Source: Serinus canaria
Taxonomy: Eukaryota; Chordata; Aves; Passeriformes; Fringillidae
Length of the DNA: 64,000 nucleotides
Reading direction: 5' to 3'
Assembly (NCBI RefSeq): GCF_022539315.1
Contig: NC_066316.1
Span: 56,049,994 to 56,113,993, forward strand
The first letter of the stretch is position 1; every line of letters starts with the position of its first letter. Below are positions 26,401 to 38,215 of the stretch, piece by piece. A program made the translations under genes and the position numbers. Under the pieces are notes generated by a model, which was given only the letters and a program-made list of their open reading frames with translations, was not told where the DNA came from and did not search any database.

Positions 26401-28159
26401 GACAACTTGATATGCTTATCAGATAAAGCAGAGAACTCAGCTAAAAGGCTGATGATTTATAATCACATGTTATTTTATTCCTGTAAATTGCCCCTCACAA
26501 TTCTGAAAATAAACAGCAGATTTGGGAACAAACATTTACAAATATGCTTTGTAGCTAGGAAAGGCAACGTGAATTTCCAACATGTTTTTAAGATGCATTT
26601 TTTTTTTTTAAAGGAAGACAGTAAAATCTCACTACAAGACAGTCCATAATTTAGGAGGCTTTGTCTTCAAAATAGCACCACCTCTCCTGACTGGGAAAAA
26701 CATAACTTTTTTAATGCCAAGTTTGATATTTGTCAGACATAATTCAATAGCTCATGATCAATACCAACTTTCAGTTATGAGTTCAGCTTTGCATAATTTA
26801 TAGCATTTCAAATTAATTCAGCTCTGAAATACAGTGACATATGATACTGAAATCAATGCTAGCATGCTTCCTTATACACAAAAACATTCAGGACAGCTCT
26901 CTTCTACTCATTTTTTCTTCTGAAAAGCTTTATATTGCAATGTATGCTAAAGAGCAGAAGAAAAAATTTATAGAAATCTGCAGTGACAACGTAGAGTCAG
27001 AACTTTCTCAAGGACTCCGAATACACAAAAATATAAGAAAATATCTGTTTCTCACTTGACATAATAATTAATAAATTATTTCAAGACTGCTTTAAGCACC
27101 AAAGCACAAATAGATAGTAATTTAAATCATTGTCACCCCACTTCCAGTTGCAGCAAGCATGATTTGCATCCAGATTATTTGTGACAAGGCAGTAAGTAAA
27201 CTCAGCTTCCAGGAACTCTGACTTCATGCCAGTGAAAAAAACCACATTTGCACTACATCTCACCTCTGAAGACTTTCCTGCTTACTGGTAAGAAAACTTG
27301 CTAAGATTTTAAGAGCATGAAGAAGGAGACGATTTTTTTGTTCCCACTTGACAACAAGTGAAAGCAAGTTTTACTTTTACCCCAGCAGCTGTGAGGAAAG
27401 TAATAAAAAGGGCAGCCTGGATGTGAATGGCACCACCACTCACAAGAAAATGGCACAGACTCAAAGACCTTCTAGCAGTAATGGCACCTTATTTTGCAGT
27501 TTGTGGTACCACTGAGACTTGTATTATTAGACCATGACTTTAAGAGCCTCACAGCAATACCAGCCAACACAGTATCACCTTCCCTCCCCCCACCCCACTG
27601 TCACAGTTGTGCCCAGCACAGCTGCTTGAGCAGCTGCACCATGAATGGGGTCAGAGAAAATACTGTAAAGTTCTGAACATCCTTCTTCTGGTTTGCAGTA
27701 CACACAGATCAGAGTAGGCAAGCCACACCTACACTGACAATGCTCTCAACTACCCCGTGCCATGAAACCTTGGCCTTGCTTTAACACTTCAACAAGAACA
27801 GCCACGTTGTTCAGAGAGCAACATCCTGGACTGAAATCACACTAAATTTTGGGGTTTTTTCTGAAAGTAAGAGTGAAGAAGTCAGAGATTAAATAATGCA
27901 ATCTAGAAAGATGCTGGGGAGAGTCTTAAAAATTAAAGCTTTCTGGAGAGTCACTACATGGAATCCCCTTCTAATGATATCAAGCAAAAAAAAAAAAAAT
28001 CCTTGAACTTGACATTTAAATGTAATAATATCACATTACTAGCGGTGCCAAGAGAAGTTTAGCCAAAGTATCTGGGCTTTACTTCCTTTTTTGGAAAAAG
28101 AGTACACAAAAAAATGGATTGAAGTGTCTTATGATATTAAAAAAATCTACTTAAGATGA

Positions 28160-28209
28160 TTCACTTAATGTGTATTAAACACATTTTCACTTAGTGTATG
28201 AAACACATT
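28160..28209. repeat. Two-copy tandem duplication, about 25-bp unit
   Basis: TTCACTTAATGTGTATTAAA at 28160 is followed directly by TTCACTTAGTGTATGAAACA at 28186, both then reading ACACATT. A few substitutions separate the copies, so the duplication is not recent. Confidence 0.8.
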
Positions 28210-29430
28210 TAATTTTTATAAGGTGCTTTATAAACTTGTTAAACAATGTCTGCTCTGAGAGTATGTAAAATGGATAGCCTTTGAAATAAAACTTTGTATG
28301 TACTGAAGAGATACTTACAACAGCTAGCATCATTAGTTTAACCAACAGAGTACCAACACAATAAAAAGAGTCAATTACTTGGCTTATAAAAATTTACTGC
28401 GTCTACAAATTCTTTCCAATTACATCAAGTGTACCAACTAAAGAAAGAAACAGAAAGTGGACTTAATTCTTAAGTCAGCAACAGTTTGCAATAATTCCCC
28501 TCTTGTCACCAGGACAAAGTTGCCCAGCACAGCATGCTCTCAGCATCAAATGTGATGTGCTTATCGGGAGTACCAAAGAGAGCAATCGACAACCATAAAG
28601 TCCAAACCTGAAAAACAAACTCGAGAAGAACTTTGCTTCAGGATTCCAAGGATCTACTCATGCTTCACTCTTCTGATTTACAATAAATCCCCTCTTTAGC
28701 TGAACATGAAGGGGTGAAAGAGTTGGATAGGGTAAACTGTTGAGTTGCATAGTGCAATGATTCCTGACGGCTCAGGGAAAGCCCCGAGTTCAGAGAGCCC
28801 CAAAACCCTGCAGTTCCAGGGACAGTTCCACAGCAGCTGTGATGATGGGCACATTCACTGTGCCTCAGCGTGGGTGCTCCCCATGCAGGAGCTGCCACTG
28901 AGGAGCCCTCCTCAGTGGGCCACTCCTGCTCTCAGCAGGGTCAGGGGAATGGTGTTTCCCAGCAGGGAAACACAAAGAGGCCGAGAGGACAAACAAATGC
29001 AAACCAGGCAGCGGCAGCGGCAGCATCGCACTTAAAGTTCAGTAGCAAAATTCATACCAAGAACTCAAAATCAAAGCAAAAAGGCTGAGTTATTGGTACA
29101 TAGAAACAAGGCTCAGGAAAGAGAGAAAGGAAAAGATGAGCTAAAAGGCTTAAGCTATTTAAACCTAATGAAGGCCTGTGATTCACTTGGATATCTGAAA
29201 CTGAAGCAGGGAATGCCTTCAGTTAGGGAGAGTTCACAACAGGACTCAATGGTTAAACTTCATTTATATTTTCTTTAAAGCAGACTGCCTACATCACTGT
29301 TACCTGACACTACTCAAAAGGCACAGCACGATGCCATTCCAGCTGAAAAGCAAGCAGAGAAACAGGCAATGCAGGGTAGAAAGAAAAAGTAAGGTTTAAA
29401 AATAAATTTTAAAAGAGCACTTTGAGAGAG

Positions 29431-29466
29431 TTTCTTTTTTTCTTTTTCTTTTTTTTTTTTTTCCCC
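29431..29466. repeat. Pyrimidine tract
   Basis: An uninterrupted C/T run, mostly T, about 36 nt long on the plus strand, so a purine run on the transcript strand. Confidence 0.9.
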
Positions 29467-31834
29467 TTGGCTGTGGCACATGGTCACACAAGTAATTGGA
29501 TCTACACAACAGATTGGTTTCTCACTGCTGGCTGTCCCAGCTCAGCCTCTCCTGCACCAGCTCTGGTGTTTTTGTGACTCTGGGCTGAACTGCTTCTGTG
29601 TTAAGTCAGCAGAAAACTAAGCCAACAAAAAAGGCAATAGGTTTCTGCTGGGATGTTGTGCAAAAACAGTTGAGCACAGGCTGAGAATGGAGACAGGCTT
29701 AGCTGCCCCGGCAATGCAGGCTCAGTCTGGTCAGCTAGTGCATCCACAGTAGCTTTACTGGCACTTGAAAGCTCCAAATGAGGCTTTAATACTACAAATA
29801 TTTATTTCAGCAAAAACACCATCTTATGTGGCATTATCTCATCTTCCCCCAGTCACACAAAGCTGTTTGCCCAGACACTGTCTGTTGAGGGGGAAGGAAA
29901 GGCTTTTTTTTGTTGTGGTTGTTTTCAATGGAGAGCAAGTCTCCAGCTCAGCTTGTCACGTGGCTCTGTGAACAGGTGTGCTGGTGAAACAGAGGGGCTG
30001 CAAAGGACTGGAAACAGGCAGCTGGAAGAAGGAGGGTGCTTAAACCAGGACAGTGACTTAAAAAGGTCTGTGTTTGTAAAAATGTGTTGCATATTCAAGC
30101 CTTAGTACTGTCCACATGCTTAACAGAAAATTCTAACCTAAAATAAATATGGTGTAAGTGAAAAAATAAAGAATAAATAAGAAATAGACACTAAATATAT
30201 AAAGCAATAAATACATGAATTATATATATTTTATATCAGCATCCCATCTCACGGTGAGTGAGCTAATGGATGTACATAAAGATATTTATTCTACTATTCA
30301 GGAAAGTAATTTAATTGCAGAATATGTCACAGATTTATTCTGTTCCTGCTTTGGATGCAGCTGAGAGTAATCTCATAGCCTGTGGTCCCTCAAATGTCTC
30401 TCCCAGCCACATGGTTCTGCAAGATACCTTACTCTGTCCCTAGCACCTTTTGAATTCTTTCCTGAGCTTATGCAACTCAGTGACATGGCAGGGCTGTAAT
30501 TGCTCATACAAGGTTTAATGAGTGCCAGATCTAATGCACGAGAACACTCCCAAAAGGGAAATGTGGAACAGTGAAAAGTTCTGCTTTTAGCAGGAGTGAA
30601 TAAACTCACTCAGCTACTTCCCTAGCTGCAGCATAGCCGTCCTGCACCCTGGCTGGCTGAACTAACTAGAGGATCAGCTTTCCCCTTGGAATTTCAATTG
30701 CCATAGAAGGCTCAGGCAAACTCCTGTGAGCAGGAATGCAGTGGAGTTTCTTGCTACCTGCTTTGCTGTGCAGATTCACAGGGCACTGGTCCCTCCATCT
30801 GTATGGATGTCACCTCAGTGTGGACTGGTGAGCACTTTGTAGCTGTCATTTTAGACTTCACTTGTGTAGGGTAGGATAGGACTGTATTTAATAAACCAGT
30901 GCTGTCTCTGCCCACGTGCTCTGAGTAGTTACCAGAAAAAATGTATTTTTTACACCATAAAACTTATGGTAATTACAACCATTAGAACAAATATTTACAC
31001 TTGTGACTACCTGAAAAGTTTATTTAAGCAGGCCACTCTAAGAACTTTTTCCTTTAATAACTTAACAAAGGACTACAAATCACGCTGAAGTTCCTGGCTC
31101 TGCAGAGCAAAGGCAGTCTTATTCTGAAGCCAGTTTCATGGGGATTTGTGTTCTGTGGAACAGAATCTGAACAAGAGCCTTTAGCTGGCACCACACAAAG
31201 GTTTTCCTATATTTCCTACGCTGCTTTGTCTCCCAGCAGAGCAACTGGAGCCAAAGACAAACAAAGCAGAAAAGAGCGTTAAAGACAAACAGGTGGATAA
31301 GACTGAAAAAAGCACAAGAAATGCAAGGATATGCTCTCTGTGCCTGAGGGACACACTCACTGGAAGGGAATCCAGATCTAAGGCAATACATTTTGGACTC
31401 TGAAACCTGGATCAAGACTCAAGACTGTCGCCAGCATACTTTCATTCAATTGATACACAACTGACTTCTCACTTGAAATGATTGCACACTGCAGAAACAA
31501 AGTCACTTCACATGGCTTGTGAAAAATTTTAGCTATCCTAAATTCTTTTGCTCTTCATTCCACAAAGCCATGTAACAACAAACATGGCCCAATGAAACAG
31601 GAATTCAACTGTCATTAAATAAATGTATTCAGAATGCAATATGTTCTTCTTTGAATGGATGTTTGATTAAGAGAGGGAAATAAAGAGACCTTTAAGCTGT
31701 ACAACACTGTAAACAACAATCCTTTCCTGTATGTAGGTATGACATAAGCATATACATGCATGTTTCTCTACAAGTTTAAGAGGATTAGCATAATAAACCT
31801 CATGTTTCACATTGCTGCATCTTTTCAAGAGCAT

Positions 31835-31871
31835 TGTTCCACAGGTACTCAAACCTGTTCCACAGGTACTC
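31835..31871. repeat. 16-bp direct repeat, period 21
   Basis: TGTTCCACAGGTACTC occurs at 31835-31850 and again at 31856-31871, separated by AAACC. Confidence 0.9.
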
Positions 31872-32680
31872 CAGCTTCAGCTTTAGGAATAACGTAATCC
31901 AGCCTGGGTGTTCAGGACTCAGAAGAGAAGGGCAGCAGCAGTGCTAAGGCATCACTACTGCAAAGCTGCTACACCCCTTTATTTAATTCTAAGGTTTAAA
32001 CATTCACAACAATTTTTATAAAAGCTAGTTCATCGTTCAGCCACAAGTTTATTTGGCCTGCAACTGTAAGCTCTGTGTGTCTGTTGCTGCTTGTGAAGGC
32101 TGAATTCCTAATGTAAAAAGAGTCAGCCCACTCAAATGCCTTCATGGGAACATAAGGGCCTCACGATGAGGTTTGACAATGCAGCTGGACCAACCGAATG
32201 GCTCACAGCCAAAACGAGGCAGAATTAATCTTTTCTCTACCTTGCCTCTGCACTGGCTCAGGGACATCTGACCTCTGATTTGGCTGAGTTTACTGAACTG
32301 GCAGAGAAATAATTCATCAGGAAAAAAAGAGTGGTTTCTGTTGGTTTATCAAGTGAGGCCAGATGAATGCTAATAGCATGAACAACAGGACACCTCTTTC
32401 AGTGCAATCCAGGGATTTGACTGGCTCAGCCACCTTGTGGAGTGAACAGGTCACTTGTGAGTCAAACATGGAGACAGGACCATGGTGACAGGACTTGAGA
32501 CAAAAGGCAGGGTAAGTAAAGAAGTGCTGGTGGCTTATTACACATTCACTTTAAGATTATTTTATACTGATATTAATAATGAAGTAGCACTCTTACCTTT
32601 AATTGCTAATTTTACCATTCATTTGCATCATTGCCTATTTACTAACAGATCATAATACAATAAACTGAATATTTACTTAC

Positions 32681-32792
32681 CTACAAATCCTTTCTCTCCA
32701 ACTAATTTAAGAGCAATTTTATCTGCCAAAACAGAAGAATTTCCATGTGCAATGTTAGCAAAGGGTCCGGCGTGAACAAATACTGGCGTTCC
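32681..32792 (-). CDS. MTHFD1L: MTHFD1L exon 9 of window: [14 protein letters not shown] block
   Basis: A 112-bp exon, phase 0 at the start and one base over at the end, 37 codons. Acceptor TATCATCCAG behind a run of eight T, donor GTAAGT. The translation [20 protein letters not shown] continues to [20 protein letters not shown](S/C) is nearly invariant in formyl-THF synthetases and forms part of the active-site cleft (family knowledge). A solo LTR ends only about 41 bp upstream of the acceptor. A likely branch point, CTTAC with its A at 32814, lies between the LTR and the exon. Confidence 0.97.
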
Positions 32793-32833
32793 CTGGATGA
32801 TAAAAAAAATGTGTAAGTAATTCAATGTACAGA

Positions 32834-33410
32834 CATCATGGTTTAACTCCAACAGCAACTAAGCCCCACAGCTGATTACTCACTCCTCTATCAGTGGGAT
32901 GGGGGAGCAAATCAGAAGGGTTAAAGTCAGAATACTCATGGCTTGAGATAAAGACAATTTAATAATAAGTAAAGAAAAGACTGCACATACACGACCAAAG
33001 CAAAACAAGGAATTCATTCCTGCTTCCCATGGGCAGGCAGGTGTTCAGCCCAGGAAAGCAGGGCTCCAACATGTGTAATCATTACTTGGGAAGACAAATG
33101 CCAAACTCCAAATGTCCCCCCTTCCTCCTCCTTCCCACAGCTTTGTATGCTCAGCACGATGTCACACGGCTGGGAATACCCAGTTGAGGTCAGCTGTGTC
33201 CAACTGTGTCCCCTCCCAACATCTTGTCTACCCCACAGCCTGCTTGCTGGTGGGGTGAGGCAGAAAAGGCCTTGACTCTGTGCAAGCCCTGCTCAGCAAT
33301 TACAAAAACATTCCTGTGTTATCAACACTGCCTCCAGCACAAATCCAAAACACAGCCCTGTACCGGCTGATGTGAAGATAATTAACCCTATCCCAGGCCA
33401 AACCAGCACA
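32834..33410 (-). mobile_element. Solo LTR of an avian endogenous retrovirus
   Basis: About 577 bp, recognised as a common bird LTR family in minus orientation. On that strand it begins TGTGCTGGTTTGGCCTGGGA and ends near GGAGTTAAACCATG. It has a TATA-like GCATACAAAG at 33141-33150 and an ATTAAA poly-A signal at 32958-32963 in the expected order. No internal retroviral genes adjoin it, so it is a solo LTR. I see no clean target-site duplication, so the edges may be off by a few bases or the copy is old. It has the same sense as MTHFD1L and ends about 41 bp before the exon 9 acceptor. Confidence 0.8.
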
Positions 33411-33929
33411 TTTGGTAAGAAACTCAATAATTTTTCAGGCTTATCAAAGTCACAAATAAATCAAAGCACATATAGCAAAGAAGTGCTATTAGACAATTTA
33501 GGGGAACATCTCAGGTGCTTGAGAACTCATTTGCCTGCTTCATTCCTAGGAAGGTAATAAACTCTAGTGCAAACCTACACAACTTCCTCACCCCACCTTG
33601 TACTAGTTCATGTTTCATATTCCACAGCTCTAATACTGCGGTGTGCCATTCTGGGACATGTCCTGTAACAAACACTAAATGCAGCACTGCAGATGCACAA
33701 GGAAGAGCCCAGCTCCAGCCCTTCTCCAGCCCTGTGTGCTCCTGTTTTCCTCACTGGCTGCAGCAGCCATTCCTGCCCTGGCAGAGGAGCCAGGGACCTG
33801 AGTCAAGGGTTAAGGAGCTGGAGAGGGAGATGGCAAGGGACATGCTGGGGTGCAGTGGGGATACTGACACAATGGAAAACACATTCACTGCTGCTGGAAG
33901 CCGAGGTGCAGAGCTGAATTCTCCTGCAC

Positions 33930-34010
33930 TAGACACCACACATTTGCATTTACACAGGGAAAATTGACAGAGTGGATTTTCCCTGTGTAAATACAAATGC
34001 ATGGTGTCTA
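33930..34010. repeat. 81-nt hairpin, 35-bp arms with 3 mismatches
   Basis: The left arm 33930-33964 and right arm 33976-34010 are reverse complements with three mismatches, closing an 11-nt loop (TGACAGAGTGG). Size and loop resemble a pre-miRNA, but I recognise no miRNA family. The left arm contains ATTTGCAT, the reverse complement of an octamer motif. It could equally be a quasi-palindrome left by replication template switching. Confidence 0.85.
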
Positions 34011-34019
34011 TGTCTAATG

Positions 34020-34090
34020 GCTTACTCCTTGCATCTCCTTTAGAGAGGTTTTCTAATCTAAATCAGAGAAAGGAGAGGCAAGGAGTAAGC
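34020..34090. repeat. 71-nt hairpin, 22-bp arms with 1 mismatch
   Basis: The left arm 34020-34041 (GCTTACTCCTTGCATCTCCT..) pairs with 34069-34090 with one mismatch around a 27-nt loop. It starts 9 bp after the preceding hairpin ends. Confidence 0.85.
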
Positions 34091-35775
34091 AAATTAGCTA
34101 TGTATAAGGAGTTTGTGAGGTAGGAAGCAGTTCCAGCTTCCCTCTTATATTTTTGGCCAGGACCCAAAGGTGAGGAGAAATTAGAAAATAAGCATTCTCA
34201 GAAAGGTATTAGGATTAGGTGAGATTACAGTAACTGCTGATTTTTCTCTAAAACACAATACACAACCAGAAGAATGTCACTTCAGCTGTTCTACTACAAA
34301 ATAATCAGGCAAACAAGTGCCCGTTGTTATGTTTATGCATTTTTAAGTGCCCAGCTGGTTAAAGAAAAGGTAAGCAGACAATTTCACATTATTTCCATCA
34401 ATCTTCTCACATTTTGTACTAGGAGATACTGCCAGCTCTCAAAATTTCAGGCAACCTACCAGGCAGCCTCCTTCAAGTTTGGACCAGAAACACCAGCTAA
34501 GGAGGACAGTGTTCTATGGCTCAGCTGCAGGGCACATCTATTAGTCCCCTGAACCACAGTTTGGAAACTATTAACCATAAAATACAAGTTGGCTCTTCCT
34601 CCTCCCTCCCCATAGCCACCAGTGTCTTAAGGAAAGAACTTACATAGAAAAATCTCTATTTCACTGCTGTAATCTAAGTGGTGTTGTACAGAAAATGTGG
34701 ACATTTTAGTAACGATGACTAGAAATCATATACAAAAATAATATATCAACAAAAAGCATCTCTTCTTATTGCTTCCTTTGAAGTAATAGCATACAATTAA
34801 TTGTTTTGCTCAGAGGAAAGACAAGTAAGTTTTTAGCCACTGCCACATGCACACACACGGGTGGGGGCTATTCTCCAGGAACAGTACAATTAAGCTACAA
34901 CTTAGATAACTCTGCCTCATACATGTTGGGAGTAGAAACTGGAGCCAAAAAAGTAAATGAAGGAGAAATTGTGCCCTGTAATAAGAGAACTGATTTGATC
35001 ACTATAATCATAACATAGTGCTTACCTAGGGTTAGCTTTTTTCTTGTTTTCTATCTGCTAATGGACACTGCAAAATCAACTGAGATTTTACACAGGTACA
35101 CAAAAACTTAACATGAACTACAAGTGCCTTCAAAGGTTTTTATTTGGGCATCAGACCTAATAGGTGCCAAGCAAAATATGTTATCCCTATCCCAAAGAGC
35201 TTGTAACAGAAAATCAAATGCAAACAACTTTCACTAAACTAAGTTGAAGTTTTACTTCTACTTTAATCCAGTATTTGGCATTCAAATAAGTAGGACCACA
35301 AATTTCCAGCTAAGAGACTCAGATCCATAAAGTTTATTCCAATTTGTCTTTTATTACTCAGTAAGACTAACTTCCACTCTTCCAACCCCTAATTTCTTGT
35401 GGCAAGCAATTAGGACTGCTCTCATTAGAGCCCAGAGCACACACTGGGCAGATGTGATGCATGGACCCACAGCCACTGCCAGCCTAGCACACACTGCAGC
35501 ACCTGTGCAGAGAGGTGCCAGAAGGGTCTCCTACACTCCCTGCACTACTGTGCTTCCAAGAGTTCATCCACACAACATGGATAGGAAGGGAATGTGAACT
35601 GCAGGATCCAAAATCCAGAATACTGGAAGCCAAGGGGATCCCATGACTAACTTGAAATCCAAACATACTAGTAAATCACTGGCATAGACAGATGCTCCCC
35701 TGAAGCTCTGAAATCCACCAGAAGAAAAGGAAGAGCCATTGGCATGTTTTTTTTACAAGAGCAATCCTGGAAGAA

Positions 35776-35827
35776 AAGGTCCTGCTGGAGTTCACTCAGC
35801 GAAGAGAGAGAACTCCAGCAGGACCTT
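35776..35827. repeat. Perfect 18-bp inverted repeat, 16-nt loop
   Basis: The left arm 35776-35793 (AAGGTCCTGCTGGAGTTC) is exactly reverse complementary to 35810-35827. The arms are GC-richer than the surroundings. Intronic, function unknown. Confidence 0.92.
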
Positions 35828-37569
35828 GGGAGCCTCAGGCACACCTTGGAACAGGGACAACAATGTCTTCTCAGGCCAGCTTTAGTGACTGTGCCAGTCC
35901 ATCTGTCCCACTTATTTTTGCTACACTCTTAACAAACTATATGGAGAACCCAGCAGTGGCACAGGGATGCATTCTGCTGACTGTTTTCAGTACAGAAAAT
36001 ATTATTATCCAGGTTTCAGTAAAAGAAAATAAACCCCGAACGTCAATAACTATCTGAAGTTATCTGGCCTCTGGAAGGATGTTTATAATACTTATTACCA
36101 TTCTTCTCTCATCTTTACTATGAGTGGCACTTCAAAAGTAACACAACAAACCACCCCAGAGCAGCCAGCCTGCAACTACAAAGGGCTGTCCCATAGAGCA
36201 GCAGCTGCTCTGTTACGCGTGGTATAAATAAATGCTAAACATTAAGGGATCAGTCGACAAGAGAACAAATCTGTCATGAGGAACATAGATAAACACTATG
36301 AAATCATTATGTACATTCCAAACAAAGTAATCTCAATTCTACAGCACAGATAGAAGTAAGCTCCACTGAAGTCTGCGGTTATTGTAGATGAGTGCCCTGT
36401 GTCTCCCATTTTCAGATTTTTACTGCCATTGCTGCATATAAAACACTGTCAATCACTAACACTTCCAGGCAGAATTTCTGGTGTCAGAGTAGCAGGACTG
36501 TGACAGAAAGCAACCCACCAAGAAACCTCTTTAAAAACCAGCAAATTAAACCACACATCAATTCACATAGAAATAAAAGCACTGACATAAGTTGCCAGTT
36601 CAGTTCCATGCAGGACTGACATTTGGTAATTTTTGATTTATGACCATCTAAGCCTCTTCTCCAGTGCATGCAGACATCCACATAAAGTTGGTGCCAATCT
36701 ACCGAGCATGTTCTTCTCCCTTCTCACAGGCCCTTAGAAGCAATTCCTCAGACTTCCAAGGCTTAACACAATTCCCATCCACAGGCTTTGGCCAGATCAC
36801 AGAGGAGTGCAGCTGCACTGGCTCCTTCTATCTGGCTACTCTCTCTGCAATGGCTCCTTCCAGTCACTGCTGCCCACTATGACTTTCAAATTATGCCAAA
36901 TCAACTCAGCCATCCAGAACTCCTCCTCTCTCTCATCTGGCAGTCTTTTTGCCACCCCCCAAAGTGATCTGGAAGATCTGCTTTGGTGAACAGTTTAGTG
37001 CCTAGTTGCCAGACAGGTCCATGGTGCATTCTGAGCTGTATTTATGTTCTCTGTAATCATATTATTATGTTTTTTCACCTATGTGCTGTAGGATTATTTC
37101 TAATTTTTCTGTTGTCAGCAACGGTGCTGTTGCTAAAGGTCCTTACACTTTTATGAAGAACTTGTTCTCCCCAAAGGGATAAGGATAATCTTGTCCAATT
37201 ACTACTGGTAACCTCTTTGGAAACTTAAGATGCTAACTTTTGGATTTGATGCTACTTATTAGGTTTGTTTCAAGTGTAATGTAGGCTTCCGTTATCCTCA
37301 TTTCTGATTTGCAATTCACACATTGATCAGAAAGATGGCATTACCTATAGCAGAAGAACTACTATTACATCTACCTCCCCAGGGTATACTAGGATATGTT
37401 TGGCTTAAAATCTGTCATGCTAGAGGGCTCTTAACTCTCAAGTGGAGCACTAGAGTACATTCAAGTGTGCAGGGCACAACATCCTCCTTGTTCCCCTCCT
37501 TTTTCTTTTTTAAACTGAAGCTATTAAAAGTGGCACCTATTACAGTTATTCAGATGAAGAATTAAAAAT

Positions 37570-38215
37570 AATGAAGAGAGCTCAAGAGCAGCCCAGGCAT
37601 TAGAAGAGTGGGCCACTGCATCCCCAGGAAGGTGAAGCATGTCCTGGGGTGCATTGGGCTCAGCATGGCCAGCCAGGCAAGGGAGGGGATTGTCCTGCTC
37701 TGCTCTGCACTGGGGCGGGCTCACCTCCCATGCTGGGGGCAGTTTTGGGTGTCAATGTGTGAAAAATGATATTGAGCCATTAGAGAGTGTCCAAAGGAGG
37801 CCATGAGGATGGTGAAGGGCCTTGAGGGGCAGCCATCTGAGGAGTGGCTGAGGTCACTTGGTCTGTTCAGCCTGGAGGAGACTGAGGGGAGATCTCACTG
37901 AAGTTAAAGTGTCCTTGTGAGAGGAAGAGAAGGCGTAGACACTGATCTCTTCTCTGTGGTGACCAATGATGGGGTCTGAAGCTGTCAGGGGAGGTTTATG
38001 TTGAATATTAGGAAAAGGTTCCTCAGCCAGAGGGTGGTTGGGCACTGGAGCAGGCTCCCCAGGGAAGTGGTCACAGCACCAGCCTGGCAGAGTTCAAGAA
38101 GTGTTTGTCTTGGGCACATGGTGTGGTCTTGGGGTTGGTGCTGTGCAGGGCCAGGAGCTGGGCTTGGTCATCCTTGGGGGTCACTTCTAGCTCAGCAGGT
38201 TCTGTGATTCTACAT
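37570..38215 (+). mobile_element. CR1 LINE 3' fragment
   Basis: A diagnostic avian CR1 block: CTCAGCATGGCCAGCCAGGC, then CTGCTCTGCTCTGCACTGGG, GTCTGTTCAGCCTGGAG, AGAGGGTGGTTGGGCACTGG, and a 3' end near GGTTCTGTGATTCTA. It is truncated at the 5' side, as usual for CR1, and covers the end of ORF2 and the 3' UTR. It runs antisense to MTHFD1L. A second copy at about 47075 shares long identical words, so the two belong to the same subfamily. Confidence 0.9.

Larger units (their letters stand above)
12700..32680. other. Intron 9 of window, about 20 kb
   Basis: The largest intron here. It contains a 28-bp inverted duplication (15522/15961), a CA repeat (18657), a CpG-rich island (about 20000-20430), a two-copy tandem duplication (28160), a pyrimidine tract (29431) and a 16-bp direct repeat (31835). 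The remainder is AT-rich, unique-looking DNA. No exon of MTHFD1L or another gene is supported. Clustered short ORFs around 24426-24952 and 28745-29088 overlap in several frames and look fortuitous. Confidence 0.75.

Noticed and set aside
37524..37724. Minus-strand ORF similar to another at 47135-47455
   Set aside because: The similarity arises because both are antisense readings of the same CR1 LINE segment.
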